Below are positions 51,464-60,041 of a stretch of DNA of 64,000 bases, in pieces (positions within the stretch are counted from its first letter, which is position 1; each line of letters starts with the position of its first letter). Below the pieces are notes generated by a model. It searched no databases. It worked only from the letters and a program-made list of their open reading frames with translations, and had not been told where the DNA came from. This stretch comes from Saprospirales bacterium (GTDB lineage: Bacteria > Bacteroidota > Bacteroidia > Chitinophagales > Saprospiraceae), in the NCBI GenBank assembly GCA_016711045.1, contig JADJTT010000001.1:806001-870000 (forward strand), in the 5' to 3' direction. Made by a program: the position numbers and the translations under genes.

Positions 51464-52087
51464 TCATGCTTTCCCCACGCCTGTATCCAGGTACAGCCAG
51501 AGGTACTTAGAGGCATACGTCCGATAAGGACGCCAGGCATTGGCAATGGCATTCATTTGATTTTTCCAGTCCTTATCTTCTTTCGACACCCCATACAATT
51601 TAATAATTGCCGTTTGGATTCCCAGGTCGCCGAGTGGGAAAACATCCGGTCGGTTCAACGTAAACATCAGGATCATCTCTGCAGTCCATCTTCCAACCCC
51701 TTTTATGCGGGTGAGTAATTGGAGAACAGATTCCTCGTTTTGCGCATCCCAGTTGTGGTTGTCTAGATTTTCTTCCAAAAAAAATGCAGCCACGTTTTTG
51801 ACATAGGTCGCTTTTTGGCGTGACAATCCTACACTGCGCAGCAACTCCAAATCTAATTGAACCAGTCGTTGTGGATTTGGCCAATGATCGTCAAACAATG
51901 TCAAAAACCGTTCAAAAATGGTTTGAGCTGCTTTTACAGACAATTGCTGGAACACGATCGTGCGGACCAGGTCCACATATGGGTTCCTTCCCTCGGTCGG
52001 CGCAGGAAATTCCAGCTGTGCGACTAATGGCTGCATGATCGGATCCATTGATAATACACCCTGAATTTTTGTCTGATTTAAAACCAC
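51464..52087 (-). CDS. DNA-3-methyladenine glycosylase, AlkA/HhH-GPD family
   Basis: 207 residues. LLTRIKGVGRWTAEMILMFTLNRPDVFPLGDLGIQTAI holds the helix-hairpin-helix and the GPD loop with the catalytic Asp. The N-terminal helix FQQLSVKAAQTIFERFL also fits. It removes alkylated bases from DNA in base excision repair. It lacks the N-terminal AlkA domain, as in the shorter MagI/AlkA2 types. Confidence 0.9.
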   Translation of the reverse strand: MVLNQTKIQGVLSMDPIMQPLVAQLEFPAPTEGRNPYVDLVRTIVFQQLSVKAAQTIFERFLTLFDDHWPNPQRLVQLDLELLRSVGLSRQKATYVKNVAAFFLEENLDNHNWDAQNEESVLQLLTRIKGVGRWTAEMILMFTLNRPDVFPLGDLGIQTAIIKLYGVSKEDKDWKNQMNAIANAWRPYRTYASKYLWLYLDTGVGKA

Positions 52088-52097
52088 AACACACTGA

Positions 52098-52634
52098 TTA
52101 CCAAATTTTTACAATTTTTCCATTGCTGATCCACCTACTCCATGCCTCATTATACGTATGCACTGAATTTGTCGGTTGACCCAAAGAATCTACTACCGGG
52201 TAGCCCTGGTTAACCCATTCAAATATGCTCCCGTATAGATTGTACACATTCGTAAATCCTTCCTTCTCGAGTTTTTTGGCAATTTTTTCACTTCGATATC
52301 CGACAGAGCAATACACGGCAATGGATTGATCTTTTTGAAGGTCTTTCCATTCATCTATCTTAAAGTGATCGTACCCGGCAAAGCGGGCGCCGATGATATG
52401 GCTTATTTCATATTCCTCCCATTCCCTGGCATCGAGGAGTATCCAATGCGCTTTCTTCATTTCCTGGTTCAATTCTTTTACCCCGATAAGCGGAACAGAG
52501 AAATCCAGAAGAGAAAGGAGCTTCTTATTAAAGGCCTGTTCTTTCACCTCGGGAAGGGATGCAGGAGGATTTTGGGCGCACCCAACGATCAACGTACACA
52601 TAAAGAACAGGAGGGTTTGGATCCATTTCTTCAT
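52098..52634 (-). CDS. Rhodanese-like lipoprotein
   Basis: 178 residues from ATG 52634, giving lipoprotein signal MKKWIQTLLFFMCTLIVGC. The rhodanese domain is complete: HWILLDAREWEEYEISHIIGARFAGYDHF, then the active-site loop VYCSVGYRSEKIAKKL with catalytic Cys, and NVYNLYGSIFEWVNQGYPVVD. It is probably a periplasmic sulfurtransferase or sulfur carrier. Its start is 10 bases after the decarboxylase stop. Confidence 0.9.
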   Translation of the reverse strand: MKKWIQTLLFFMCTLIVGCAQNPPASLPEVKEQAFNKKLLSLLDFSVPLIGVKELNQEMKKAHWILLDAREWEEYEISHIIGARFAGYDHFKIDEWKDLQKDQSIAVYCSVGYRSEKIAKKLEKEGFTNVYNLYGSIFEWVNQGYPVVDSLGQPTNSVHTYNEAWSRWISNGKIVKIW

Positions 52635-52644
52635 AAAGGAGTAA

Positions 52645-53730
52645 TTAGAGTTGCTCGGGGCCTTCACCGGCCCAATCGGGTAACCAATATTGATCTTCAC
52701 ACAAAGGAGCCAGTTCAGTTTCTACCAATAGCCGTACATCGTGGATAATGGACTCCGGGTAGAGCAAATGGAGGTTTGGTCCGGCATCCAGGCTAAAAAA
52801 GACGGGAAGCGTTGTTTCTGCCCTAAATTGGCGCACCTTTTCGATCATCGTAATGGTATTGGGATGAATAAGGAAAAAGCCCGGATTGGATGCCATCATG
52901 AGTGCATGAAGGGTTAGTGCCTCACTCTCTGCAATTCGGCCGAAGGTTTCCAGGTCTCCCGATTTCAATGCCTCTATCAGGAAGTGAATATTTTGCCGAG
53001 CCTGATTGAATCGGGCTTCTGCAAACGGGTGATGATCCATCAGTGCATGGCCTTGGGAACTGGAGACCGCTTTTTCCTTTTTACTTATTATGAGAATATC
53101 ATCATGGAGGGTCTTGAAAATCGGATCGATCTCCTCTTCCATTGGAATAGCAAAAAGGTCAGAAGATCCATCGACCCCCGATTGTTGTCCCCAAAGGGAC
53201 ATATAAGGATAGATCGACCGACAGGCGCTTCCAGACCCTAATCTGGATATATAGGAAGCTTTGCGGTCAAACTCCTCATCATCGGAAAGCGTATGAAACA
53301 GGTTATCTTCCATCGAACATAAGCACAAAGCCAGTGCGCTCATACTTGAAGCAGAAGAGGCAATACCTGCCGAGTGCGGGAAAGAGTTCTCGGAATGAAT
53401 GGACAAATCAAGTTGTTGAAGGAAGGGGAAGACAGGCAATAAGCTAGTTAAGAACTTAGCTATCTTTTCTGCAAAAACAGGTTGAGGTTCCTCCTGGAAG
53501 AGAAATTCTAAAGAGATTTCGGGGCCTGCCACCTCCTTTGAACGATAGGTTAAAGTGGTTTGGGTTTGTGCATTTTCCAGGGTTAAAGAGATTGAGGGAT
53601 TTTTGGGTAGTTGAGTTCCATGCTTTCCCCAATATTTAACAATAGCCAGATTGGAGGGGCTTTTCCATGTTATGGACCCCGGCTCCAGATCAGCCGTCTC
53701 CAGAATAAGTTTGGGATTTACATAATCCAT
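52645..53730 (-). CDS. mvaD: Diphosphomevalonate decarboxylase
   Basis: 361 residues of the GHMP superfamily. SPSNLAIVKYWGKHGTQLPKNPSISLTL is the MVD N-terminus, HSAGIASSASSMSALALCL the ATP-binding motif, RLGSGSACRSIYPYMSLW and FFSLDAGPNLHLLYP the decarboxylase-specific motifs (catalytic Asp in SLDAGPN). It forms isopentenyl diphosphate in the mevalonate pathway. Other pathway genes are not in the window. A parS site lies about 110 bases upstream. Confidence 0.9.
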   Translation of the reverse strand: MDYVNPKLILETADLEPGSITWKSPSNLAIVKYWGKHGTQLPKNPSISLTLENAQTQTTLTYRSKEVAGPEISLEFLFQEEPQPVFAEKIAKFLTSLLPVFPFLQQLDLSIHSENSFPHSAGIASSASSMSALALCLCSMEDNLFHTLSDDEEFDRKASYISRLGSGSACRSIYPYMSLWGQQSGVDGSSDLFAIPMEEEIDPIFKTLHDDILIISKKEKAVSSSQGHALMDHHPFAEARFNQARQNIHFLIEALKSGDLETFGRIAESEALTLHALMMASNPGFFLIHPNTITMIEKVRQFRAETTLPVFFSLDAGPNLHLLYPESIIHDVRLLVETELAPLCEDQYWLPDWAGEGPEQL

Positions 53731-53839
53731 TTAGTATGCTATTTTGATGTGTTGAGATAAACCTTAATTCCGACCAAAATTAAGGAAAGCCTAAGTAAAA
53801 GCCATTTTATTTAAAAGAAAAAGCAGTACGCACTTTTGG

Positions 53840-53855
53840 TGTTCCACGTGGAACA
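53840..53855. promoter_or_regulatory. parS site 1 (ParB-binding palindrome)
   Basis: TGTTCCACGTGGAACA, a perfect 16-bp palindrome identical to the well-known pseudomonad parS variant of the general consensus TGTTnCACGTGnAACA. ParB loads here and spreads to organise the origin region for segregation. Confidence 0.85.
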
Positions 53856-53982
53856 TTTGGATGATTCAACAGAGGGGCGCATCACCCCTCTTTTAGCCGA
53901 TTACCAAATCAAGAACAACCAAACCAGCGCACTTGATCATCATTCCCCATGTATATAATGGCTCGATGAAAATTAATTCACA

Positions 53983-54065
53983 AGGAGTGCTGCACTACTC
54001 GCAAGTGGGTTTGTCAGACAACGGCTGGAAAACCCACTTTACTCCTAGTGCTTAAAAGACACTAG
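53983..54065. other. Nested stem-loop element
   Basis: AAGTGGGTTT (54003-54012) pairs with AAACCCACTT (54030-54039). Outside it, AGGAGT (53983-53988) pairs with ACTCCT (54041-54046). Next, CTAGTG (54045-54050) pairs with CACTAG (54060-54065). The nested arrangement resembles a folded RNA more than a simple terminator; TATAAT at about 53954 upstream may be coincidence. Confidence 0.5.
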
Positions 54066-54070
54066 AAGTT

Positions 54071-54158
54071 CGGAATGATCATCGCCGCCCCTGGTGGCGA
54101 TGATCATTCCGGATGCGGGGGAGCGCATGATGCGCTCCCCCGCATCCGGATTTTTTTT
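54071..54158 (+). terminator. Two consecutive long hairpins ending in a T-tract
   Basis: CGGAATGATCATCGCC (54071-54086) pairs with GGCGATGATCATTCCG (54096-54111). Then a 41-bp palindrome with 20-bp perfect arms around a single G (54109-54128 and 54130-54149) is followed by A and nine Ts. The second is a very strong terminator for plus-strand transcription, although no plus-strand gene is upstream. Both together may form a barrier between mvaD and thrB or end a small RNA. Confidence 0.65.
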
Positions 54159-54220
54159 TGGCTAAAGTCCACTAGTATACGTCCTGAAATTTTGCGTAAT
54201 CCCTGTTACTGACCTGAGAT

Positions 54221-54236
54221 TGTTCCACGTGGAACA
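54221..54236. promoter_or_regulatory. parS site 2 (ParB-binding palindrome)
   Basis: A second exact TGTTCCACGTGGAACA, 381 bp from the first. Two exact 16-bp copies this close cannot be chance, which supports a true parS cluster. Confidence 0.85.
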
Positions 54237-54374
54237 TGGGTGAACTGTAAGCGAAATAGACCTGTAAAACCTGGCGCCGAGAACCAATGGATCCATCTAT
54301 GGCGGCCTTCATAAAGAACATTAGCGCGTAACTTCAGTATATTATTGATGCGCGCTTCGGGTTAAAAGCGAAAA

Positions 54375-54453
54375 GAAACTTTGTAACGTTGAATGGGCTG
54401 CGATTATCCGCAACTTGGGCTAACTAGGTAACTCGATTAGATTACAAAGTTTC
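54375..54453. repeat. 12-bp inverted repeat at the 3' end of thrB
   Basis: GAAACTTTGTAA (54375-54386) and TTACAAAGTTTC (54442-54453) are perfect arms 55 bases apart; the right arm overlaps the thrB stop codon. The enclosed segment contains TTATCCGCA. It could form a large stem-loop in the thrB 3' region; no function is known. Confidence 0.5.
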
Positions 54454-55384
54454 AGCACTTAACCACCCCTTCCTGATTGATAGGGGATAAATAAATTTGA
54501 TACGCTATTTTGGCATCGTCATAAATACGAGCCATTGCCTCTCCACAAAGCTGGGCAACGTGGCTATTTGGGCAAAGGGCAAAAATGCTTGGACCCGAAC
54601 CAGAAATACTGCAACCCAACGCACCTTGATTCAAGGCTGCTTCTTTCACTTCAAAAAAGTGAGGTATCAATGGGGCTCTTTGTGGTTCAATAATAACGTC
54701 CTGGAGTGATCGGCTAATAAGTTCCAAATCGGATTGGTACAGCCCAATGATCAGAGATCCCAAATACCCGCTTTGTTCTACATGCTTTTCCAAAGGAATA
54801 AAGGGGTGAAGAATCTGCCTGGCATTTTTAGTTAGAATCTCTACTTCCGGATGTACGACCGCAGCAAAAAGTCCTGCCGGAGTGGGGAGACGATGCGCAC
54901 GCATCTTTTCTCCTTTTTGCACCAATACCATTCCGCCAATCAGCGATGGAGCCACGTTATCCAAATGTGCTGCTCCGGAAGAAACTTTTTCCGCTTCTGC
55001 CGCAAAAGGTAAAAGGTCCCTTTTCTCAAGGGGGTGTTTGAGCAATTCATTGACAGCAAATACAGCGGCTACCGCACTGGCTGCACTCGAGCCAAGGCCA
55101 CTGCCAATTGGCATTTTTTTGTGCAATTCCAATTCAATCCCCAAGGTCTTTTCACCCAGAAAGTCCAGCAATTTTTGAGCGGCAACCCCGGCTGTATTCT
55201 TATCTGTCTCGTAGGGAAGTTTACCTTGTGCTCCTGTAATCTTGGTGATTTGAATACCGGGTTTATCCGCGAATCGAACAACTACTTCGTCTCCAGGTTC
55301 CTCCAGCGCGAAGCCCAATAGATCGAAACCACAAGCGACATTGGATACGCTCGCTGGTGCAAAAACCTTAATCCCACTTCGCAT
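54452..55384 (-). CDS. thrB: Homoserine kinase
   Basis: 310 residues from ATG 55384 (MRSGIKVFAPASVSNVACGFDLLGFAL, the GHMP N-terminus of ThrB). KMPIGSGLGSSAASAVAAVFAVNELL is the ATP-binding motif and LGCSISGSGPSIFALC the C-terminal GHMP motif. It phosphorylates homoserine for threonine synthesis. Neither thrA nor thrC is adjacent, although these three are often clustered. It lies 60 bases after ybeY on the same strand. Confidence 0.92.
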   Translation of the reverse strand: MRSGIKVFAPASVSNVACGFDLLGFALEEPGDEVVVRFADKPGIQITKITGAQGKLPYETDKNTAGVAAQKLLDFLGEKTLGIELELHKKMPIGSGLGSSAASAVAAVFAVNELLKHPLEKRDLLPFAAEAEKVSSGAAHLDNVAPSLIGGMVLVQKGEKMRAHRLPTPAGLFAAVVHPEVEILTKNARQILHPFIPLEKHVEQSGYLGSLIIGLYQSDLELISRSLQDVIIEPQRAPLIPHFFEVKEAALNQGALGCSISGSGPSIFALCPNSHVAQLCGEAMARIYDDAKIAYQIYLSPINQEGVVKC

Positions 55385-55444
55385 AAAAAGTTGATTTTTG
55401 TATGGCCCTTCTGTTAAATAATGACGGGGAGCCGAGGAGGCCAC

Positions 55445-55924
55445 TCATGCCAATTCGTCCCAGCGACGAATATACATATTTTCCTTTTCTCGCATTTCAG
55501 CTTCCTCCTCTTCCGATTTGTCTCCATATCCGCATAGATGCAAAACTCCGTGCACCATTACCCGATAGAGTTCCCGTTCAAAGGTAGATTGGAAAAGTGC
55601 TGCATTTTCCTTAACCCGCTCAATGCTGATGAAAATATCGCCCTCCACCATGTCTCCTTCCCCATACGGAAATGTGATCACATCTGTGTAGGTGTCGTGC
55701 TGAAGGTAGTCGACATTCATCTGATAAAGGTATTCATCCGAACAAAAAATGAAGGAAAGCCGTTGTAGTTGCTTATTCTCGTGCAAAATAACCTCTTGTA
55801 GCCATTCTTGCACTAAGCTTGAGTTAAGTAACTCAAAATCAACATCTTCTGAAAAGAAATCAATAGCAGATTCAGCCTCCGGAGAATCATCGGAAAGCGA
55901 GTGGGGAAAGTCTGGGGTAGACAT
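55445..55924 (-). CDS. ybeY: Endoribonuclease YbeY
   Basis: 159 residues from ATG 55924, just after the stop of the HATPase gene (55941). The zinc motif VMVHGVLHLCGYGDKSEEE (HxxxHxxGYxxD type) is intact, as is SFIFCSDEYLYQMNVDYLQHDTYTDVITFPY. YbeY is needed for 16S rRNA 3'-end maturation and ribosome quality control. About 35 acidic residues precede the conserved core. It sits in a tight minus-strand series. Confidence 0.93.
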   Translation of the reverse strand: MSTPDFPHSLSDDSPEAESAIDFFSEDVDFELLNSSLVQEWLQEVILHENKQLQRLSFIFCSDEYLYQMNVDYLQHDTYTDVITFPYGEGDMVEGDIFISIERVKENAALFQSTFERELYRVMVHGVLHLCGYGDKSEEEEAEMREKENMYIRRWDELA

Positions 55925-55940
55925 AATAAATTTGAAAGGA

Positions 55941-56327
55941 CTAGATTCGGAATTGGATTTCAACGGTGCTGCCGTTATCCAGGAACTCGATTTCATCAGA
56001 AAGGGCCCGCATCAGGAATACGCCCCGGCCGCCCGGTTGATCAAGCAGATCAGGGCAGGTAGGATCGGGAAGGTTCTGGTAGTCAAACCCACCCCCTTCA
56101 TCAGAAACCCGGAAGGCAAGTTTGTCCTGGCACTTCATGAGTTGGATGCGGACGGTTTTACTCTCGTCATTTTGATTCCCGTGACAAATTGCATTAGTTA
56201 CGGCCTCCGTGAGGCTAACTAAAATATTGCCATAGGTATCCGGACTAACACGATATTGAGTAGCTACCCGTGCAAGAAAGGGTTCAACTGCAGCTACGCT
56301 GCGGGGATTCGAACGTAGTTTGAGCAT
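55941..56327 (-). CDS. ATP-binding anti-sigma-factor-type kinase domain protein
   Basis: 128 residues from ATG 56327 (MLKLRSNPRSVAAVEPFLARVATQY); an upstream ATG at 56381 is possible. The GHKL/HATPase motifs are NILVSLTEAVTNAICHGNQNDESKTVRI (N box), FRVSDEGGGFDYQ (G1) and GRGVFLMRALSDEIEFLDNGSTVEIQF (G2). This is the RsbW/SpoIIAB-like class that binds a sigma factor or anti-anti-sigma protein. No partner gene is adjacent; the location directly before ybeY, 16 bases apart, suggests co-transcription. Confidence 0.88.
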   Translation of the reverse strand: MLKLRSNPRSVAAVEPFLARVATQYRVSPDTYGNILVSLTEAVTNAICHGNQNDESKTVRIQLMKCQDKLAFRVSDEGGGFDYQNLPDPTCPDLLDQPGGRGVFLMRALSDEIEFLDNGSTVEIQFRI

Positions 56328-56509
56328 AAATTCCTGTTGGCGAACGCTAAGCAATCCACGACCTGTGATAAAATGGGTCACGTATCAGCAGTTTGGCTAA
56401 TAATGAATTTATTCCGGCACAAATGAACCGAAATCGGTTGGATCGTTCAGGGAGAGAATTCAAGACAGGGACAAAGATCGTATTTTTTTTAACGCGTGTC
56501 AAGGGGTGA

Positions 56510-59500
56510 TTACTTCAAAGACTTATAATACTCTTCTACCAGCATTTTGTAGTATGGCTTAAGGGAAGGCGAAACAGTCCGATAGAGTTCAATCTCTGCT
56601 TCCCGTTTTTTGAGGTATTCTTCCAGCGAAGGAGGCAGTGGCCGATCGTAATTTTTGGCCTGCTCTGATTTACGCTGGTTGTCTTGCTCACGCTGGCGCT
56701 CCGCTTTTTCGTGTTCCAACAAGCGGGTCAGGATATCCTGTTGGCGTTTCTGCATCTCATTAGTCAGTCGCTTGTTGACCAGGTCAATCTCCGTTTTATT
56801 CATCTGATCTATTATCTCCTGGAGTTCTTTGGAGCCTTGCCCTTTCTGCTGTAGCTCCTTTTGCTTCTCGTTGAGGGCTTGTCGAAGCGCAGCCTGGCGG
56901 GCAGCCATTTGAGCAAATTCCTTGCTTCCTGGCTGGCTTCCTTTTTTCATACCCTCTTTCATCTGCTGCATTTCCCCATTGAGTTGCTGCTGGCCCTCAG
57001 AAATTTTATCTTTTGGCATCTGTCCGTCTTTTCCTCCTCCGCCTCCCGGCTTGGTGCACATCTGGTTGCCGGACATCATCCCCGACATTTGTTGCTGCAT
57101 TTGGTTCAGCACTTCACTAAGCATGAGGGCCAAGTCGTTTGTATTTTTCATCACCCGCTGCTGATGGTCGCTTGCCTGCGGCTTACGGCGCTCTTCCAGT
57201 TCCTCCAGGCCTTGCTTCATATTGGTCTTGACCTCCATCACTTTCTCCGTCACGAAACTTTCGATCTGGAAAACCCGCTTGCTCAACGCCTGCAAGCTAT
57301 CTTCTATAAGCCGGAAATCATCTTTCAATTTAAACTGCTGTTGTACCAGGTCTACATACTGAGGGGTATTGATATTGACCCGGCCAAATTCGTTGATCAG
57401 ATTTTCCTGATCAAAGGATAGACCTACCAGATTTTCCAGCAACTGGCGCAAGGCTTCCATATCTTCCTGCATCTGCTCCATCGCCTGCGATTGCATTTGC
57501 ATGGACATGGACTGGGCCATTTCACGCATCTTCTGGGCTGCATTCTTTTGCTTTTGAGATGCCTTCTGGTTTTGCTGTTGCTCGAGTTTCTCTTTACTGT
57601 CCTGCAGGTCCTCGTCGATATCTTTCATTTGTTCTTCCGGATCACCAAGATCCTTGGGCCGCTCGAGTTCTTCGTTTTTCTTTTTCAGCTCCTCCATTTT
57701 CTCCTGCATCTTATCGAAGGTCTCGTTGATCTCCTCCTGCCGTTTTTCCAGGTTCTCCTGCGCATCTTTTTGCTCCTTGGTATCCTGGCTCAATTGCTCT
57801 TGCTGCTCAGCCAATTCTTCCAGTTTGTCAATCATTTTCTCCATCTCGTTTTCCATCTCCAATTGCTTGAAGAGTTCGAGCATCCGGTCTAATTCCTTTT
57901 CAAGTTCTTCATCGTTAAACTGAAACTCCTCCATCATATCCAAAGCTCCTTCCTTTTCCAGTTCTTCCATGAGCTCTTCGATCTGCTTCATGAGTTCCTG
58001 CATTTCCTGACTCATGGCTTCTTCGAACAATTTTTGCAACTGTTCCTGTTTTTCTTTAATACTCTCGTCCGTCTTGGATATTTCTTCCTGATTCTTCTGG
58101 TTTTCTTCGAAGGCTTGCTTGGCTTGTTCTATTTGCTGCAGCAATTCTTTTTGCCGGTTGAGGAGGCGTTCCAGTTCTTTCCGCTTTTGCCAATCCATCT
58201 CTTTTTCCTGCAGCAGCTTTTCCCGGAGGTCTTTCATTTCTTCCTGAACCTTCTTGCTTTCTTTGAGTGCATCCTTGAGTCGATCCTTGATCTCTTCGTT
58301 GTTCTCATCTGTCAGTTCCTCAAACTCTTCTACCGTCGGCATGGCATAAACCATCAGGTTGGTACGGGAAGATTTGCTCCCTTTAATTCCATCGTTATCG
58401 AAAACCTCAAAGAAATAAGTAACCTGATCGCCTGGATTCAAGTCGATCTGCTCCAGGTCCCAGGAGTAGGTATATTGGATAGCCTTACCGTCCGGTTGGC
58501 GGAGTTTGATACTTTGCAATTGTTCCTGTTCCCCTTTGTACCGGGCAATTCGGTAATTGAAAGATAAACTCAGCAATCCGTAATCGTCGGAGGCTTCCCC
58601 TACAAAGTAGTAGAGTTTAGTATCGGTGCTATCTTCAAATTTTTCCACAGAAATGGAAGGATATTCATCAGGCACAACGGAAATAGAGTAGCCCACACTG
58701 TCTGCGTCGGGAAGGTATTCATTGGAGATAAACAATTTATAGAGCTCATCCTGCATTGCCTGGCGCTGCATGGAAAAGCTCTTTTCCGAAGCCCGCTTGA
58801 GGGGAATAAGTTGTTGATTGGAGGAAAACCGGGCATCCAGGGCATCGGTATTTTCAACCTGGAAAAACCATTTTATCTGTGTTCCTGCGGGAACAACCAT
58901 ATCGCCCATATTCGAACGGATCTCATCTTTACGCTTGGTGTAGGCGGGAAAGTCGAGCTCCACATCAAAGCTGACAATATTGGGCTTCTCCATTACGTCC
59001 AGCGTGTAGGTCTTACTCTCCACTTGTCCGGAATGAAAGTGAAAATTGATGTCTTTTTGAACATTACTGAATTTATAGGAAAACAGGTTCGGTTGTTCCT
59101 TGGTAAGTTTATATTGGTAGTTGTCTACCTCAATAAAGACCTGATCAGGGTATTCATCCCCCTCGATCTTCACTTGAAGCGGATAATCTTCAAACTGAAT
59201 GACCGACAAGTGCTGATCGTCAATAACAAACTTGAACGGCGCCGGGCGCTCATATTGTTTGTTAATATGAATCAGGCGATTTGTGCTTTCCCTGATCAAA
59301 CTGGGAGCCATGACCAAAATAAGGAGGAGTAGCGACAGTGGAGGAAGTACATACTTGAGGTATTTCCTGTTGGAAGACAGGTCAATGGCGTTTTTAAAGG
59401 GAACTAACTTAATGGAATCTGATTTTTGATCGATACTGGCCAAAATGAGTGCTTCATTTCCTGCATTACCTGCCTGGTGTTTCAGTTGCAGGATATTCAA

Positions 59501-59824
59501 CAACTTATCGCGCACATCGGTGAAGTGTTGGCCAATGATCTGAGCTGCCTGTTCATGGGAAATGGTCTTACCTAATCGAAAATAGTGCACCATGGGCAGT
59601 ATCACCCAATAAGCCAAGGAACCAAGGCTGACGCCCATGAAAGAGAAAAGCAGGAAGGTCCGCATTCCCGTACCAAAGTTGCCATAATGCTCCAGTAAGT
59701 TGAAGCTCAAAAACAAGACCAGAATAATAGCTAAACTGTAAAGTGTTCCCCGTATCAACTGATTCAGGTAGTACTTACGGATAAACTCATCCAGCTTGCT
59801 GATCAATAACTTATAATTTTCCAT
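56510..59824 (-). CDS. DUF4175-type large membrane protein with long coiled coils
   Basis: 1104 residues from ATG 59824 (MENYKLLISKLDEFIRKYYLNQLIRG). Two or three membrane helices lie in the first 175 residues (LYSLAIILVLFLSFNLL, FLLFSFMGVSLGSLAYWVIL, VLPPLSLLLLILVMAPSLI). Beta-rich extracytoplasmic domains follow to about 520, including a cadherin/Ig-like strand pattern ending GDQVTYFFEVFDNDGIKGSKSS. About 400 residues of Gln/Glu/Lys-rich coiled coil follow, with a GGGGGKDGQMP insert. This is the DUF4175 architecture as known from Bacteroidota. Function is unknown; an envelope-spanning structural role is a guess. Confidence 0.85.
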   Translation of the reverse strand: MENYKLLISKLDEFIRKYYLNQLIRGTLYSLAIILVLFLSFNLLEHYGNFGTGMRTFLLFSFMGVSLGSLAYWVILPMVHYFRLGKTISHEQAAQIIGQHFTDVRDKLLNILQLKHQAGNAGNEALILASIDQKSDSIKLVPFKNAIDLSSNRKYLKYVLPPLSLLLLILVMAPSLIRESTNRLIHINKQYERPAPFKFVIDDQHLSVIQFEDYPLQVKIEGDEYPDQVFIEVDNYQYKLTKEQPNLFSYKFSNVQKDINFHFHSGQVESKTYTLDVMEKPNIVSFDVELDFPAYTKRKDEIRSNMGDMVVPAGTQIKWFFQVENTDALDARFSSNQQLIPLKRASEKSFSMQRQAMQDELYKLFISNEYLPDADSVGYSISVVPDEYPSISVEKFEDSTDTKLYYFVGEASDDYGLLSLSFNYRIARYKGEQEQLQSIKLRQPDGKAIQYTYSWDLEQIDLNPGDQVTYFFEVFDNDGIKGSKSSRTNLMVYAMPTVEEFEELTDENNEEIKDRLKDALKESKKVQEEMKDLREKLLQEKEMDWQKRKELERLLNRQKELLQQIEQAKQAFEENQKNQEEISKTDESIKEKQEQLQKLFEEAMSQEMQELMKQIEELMEELEKEGALDMMEEFQFNDEELEKELDRMLELFKQLEMENEMEKMIDKLEELAEQQEQLSQDTKEQKDAQENLEKRQEEINETFDKMQEKMEELKKKNEELERPKDLGDPEEQMKDIDEDLQDSKEKLEQQQNQKASQKQKNAAQKMREMAQSMSMQMQSQAMEQMQEDMEALRQLLENLVGLSFDQENLINEFGRVNINTPQYVDLVQQQFKLKDDFRLIEDSLQALSKRVFQIESFVTEKVMEVKTNMKQGLEELEERRKPQASDHQQRVMKNTNDLALMLSEVLNQMQQQMSGMMSGNQMCTKPGGGGGKDGQMPKDKISEGQQQLNGEMQQMKEGMKKGSQPGSKEFAQMAARQAALRQALNEKQKELQQKGQGSKELQEIIDQMNKTEIDLVNKRLTNEMQKRQQDILTRLLEHEKAERQREQDNQRKSEQAKNYDRPLPPSLEEYLKKREAEIELYRTVSPSLKPYYKMLVEEYYKSLK

Positions 59825-60041
59825 ATCTGCCTCAGTTGCAACAATAAAGTAAAAGGACAAGAATATTTGCCTTCCAAATGAACGTTCAATTAAAACCCTT
59901 AACTACCAAAAAAGATTTTGGAATTGATAAGCCTATCGGTTTCCGGAGAAATGAGCCCTAAATTAGGAAAGAGCTGCATGTTTGTCAACCAAGAAACCCT
60001 ATTAACCACTGTATTAACAAAAATTTCGCGCTTTTTGACAC

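Larger units (their letters stand above)
53731..54451. other. 720-bp gene-free region with parS sites and hairpins
   Basis: No open frame here has coding character. The region holds two identical parS palindromes, at least four strong hairpins between 53983 and 54149, a 12-bp inverted repeat at 54375-54453, and one DnaA-box-like word TTATCCGCA (54404-54412, one mismatch to TTATCCACA). It separates mvaD from thrB, both on the minus strand. Confidence 0.75.

Noticed and set aside
57491..57923. Leu/Phe/Ser-rich plus-strand frames that look like membrane proteins
   Set aside because: They are the antisense of the Gln/Glu/Lys coiled coil of the DUF4175 gene.
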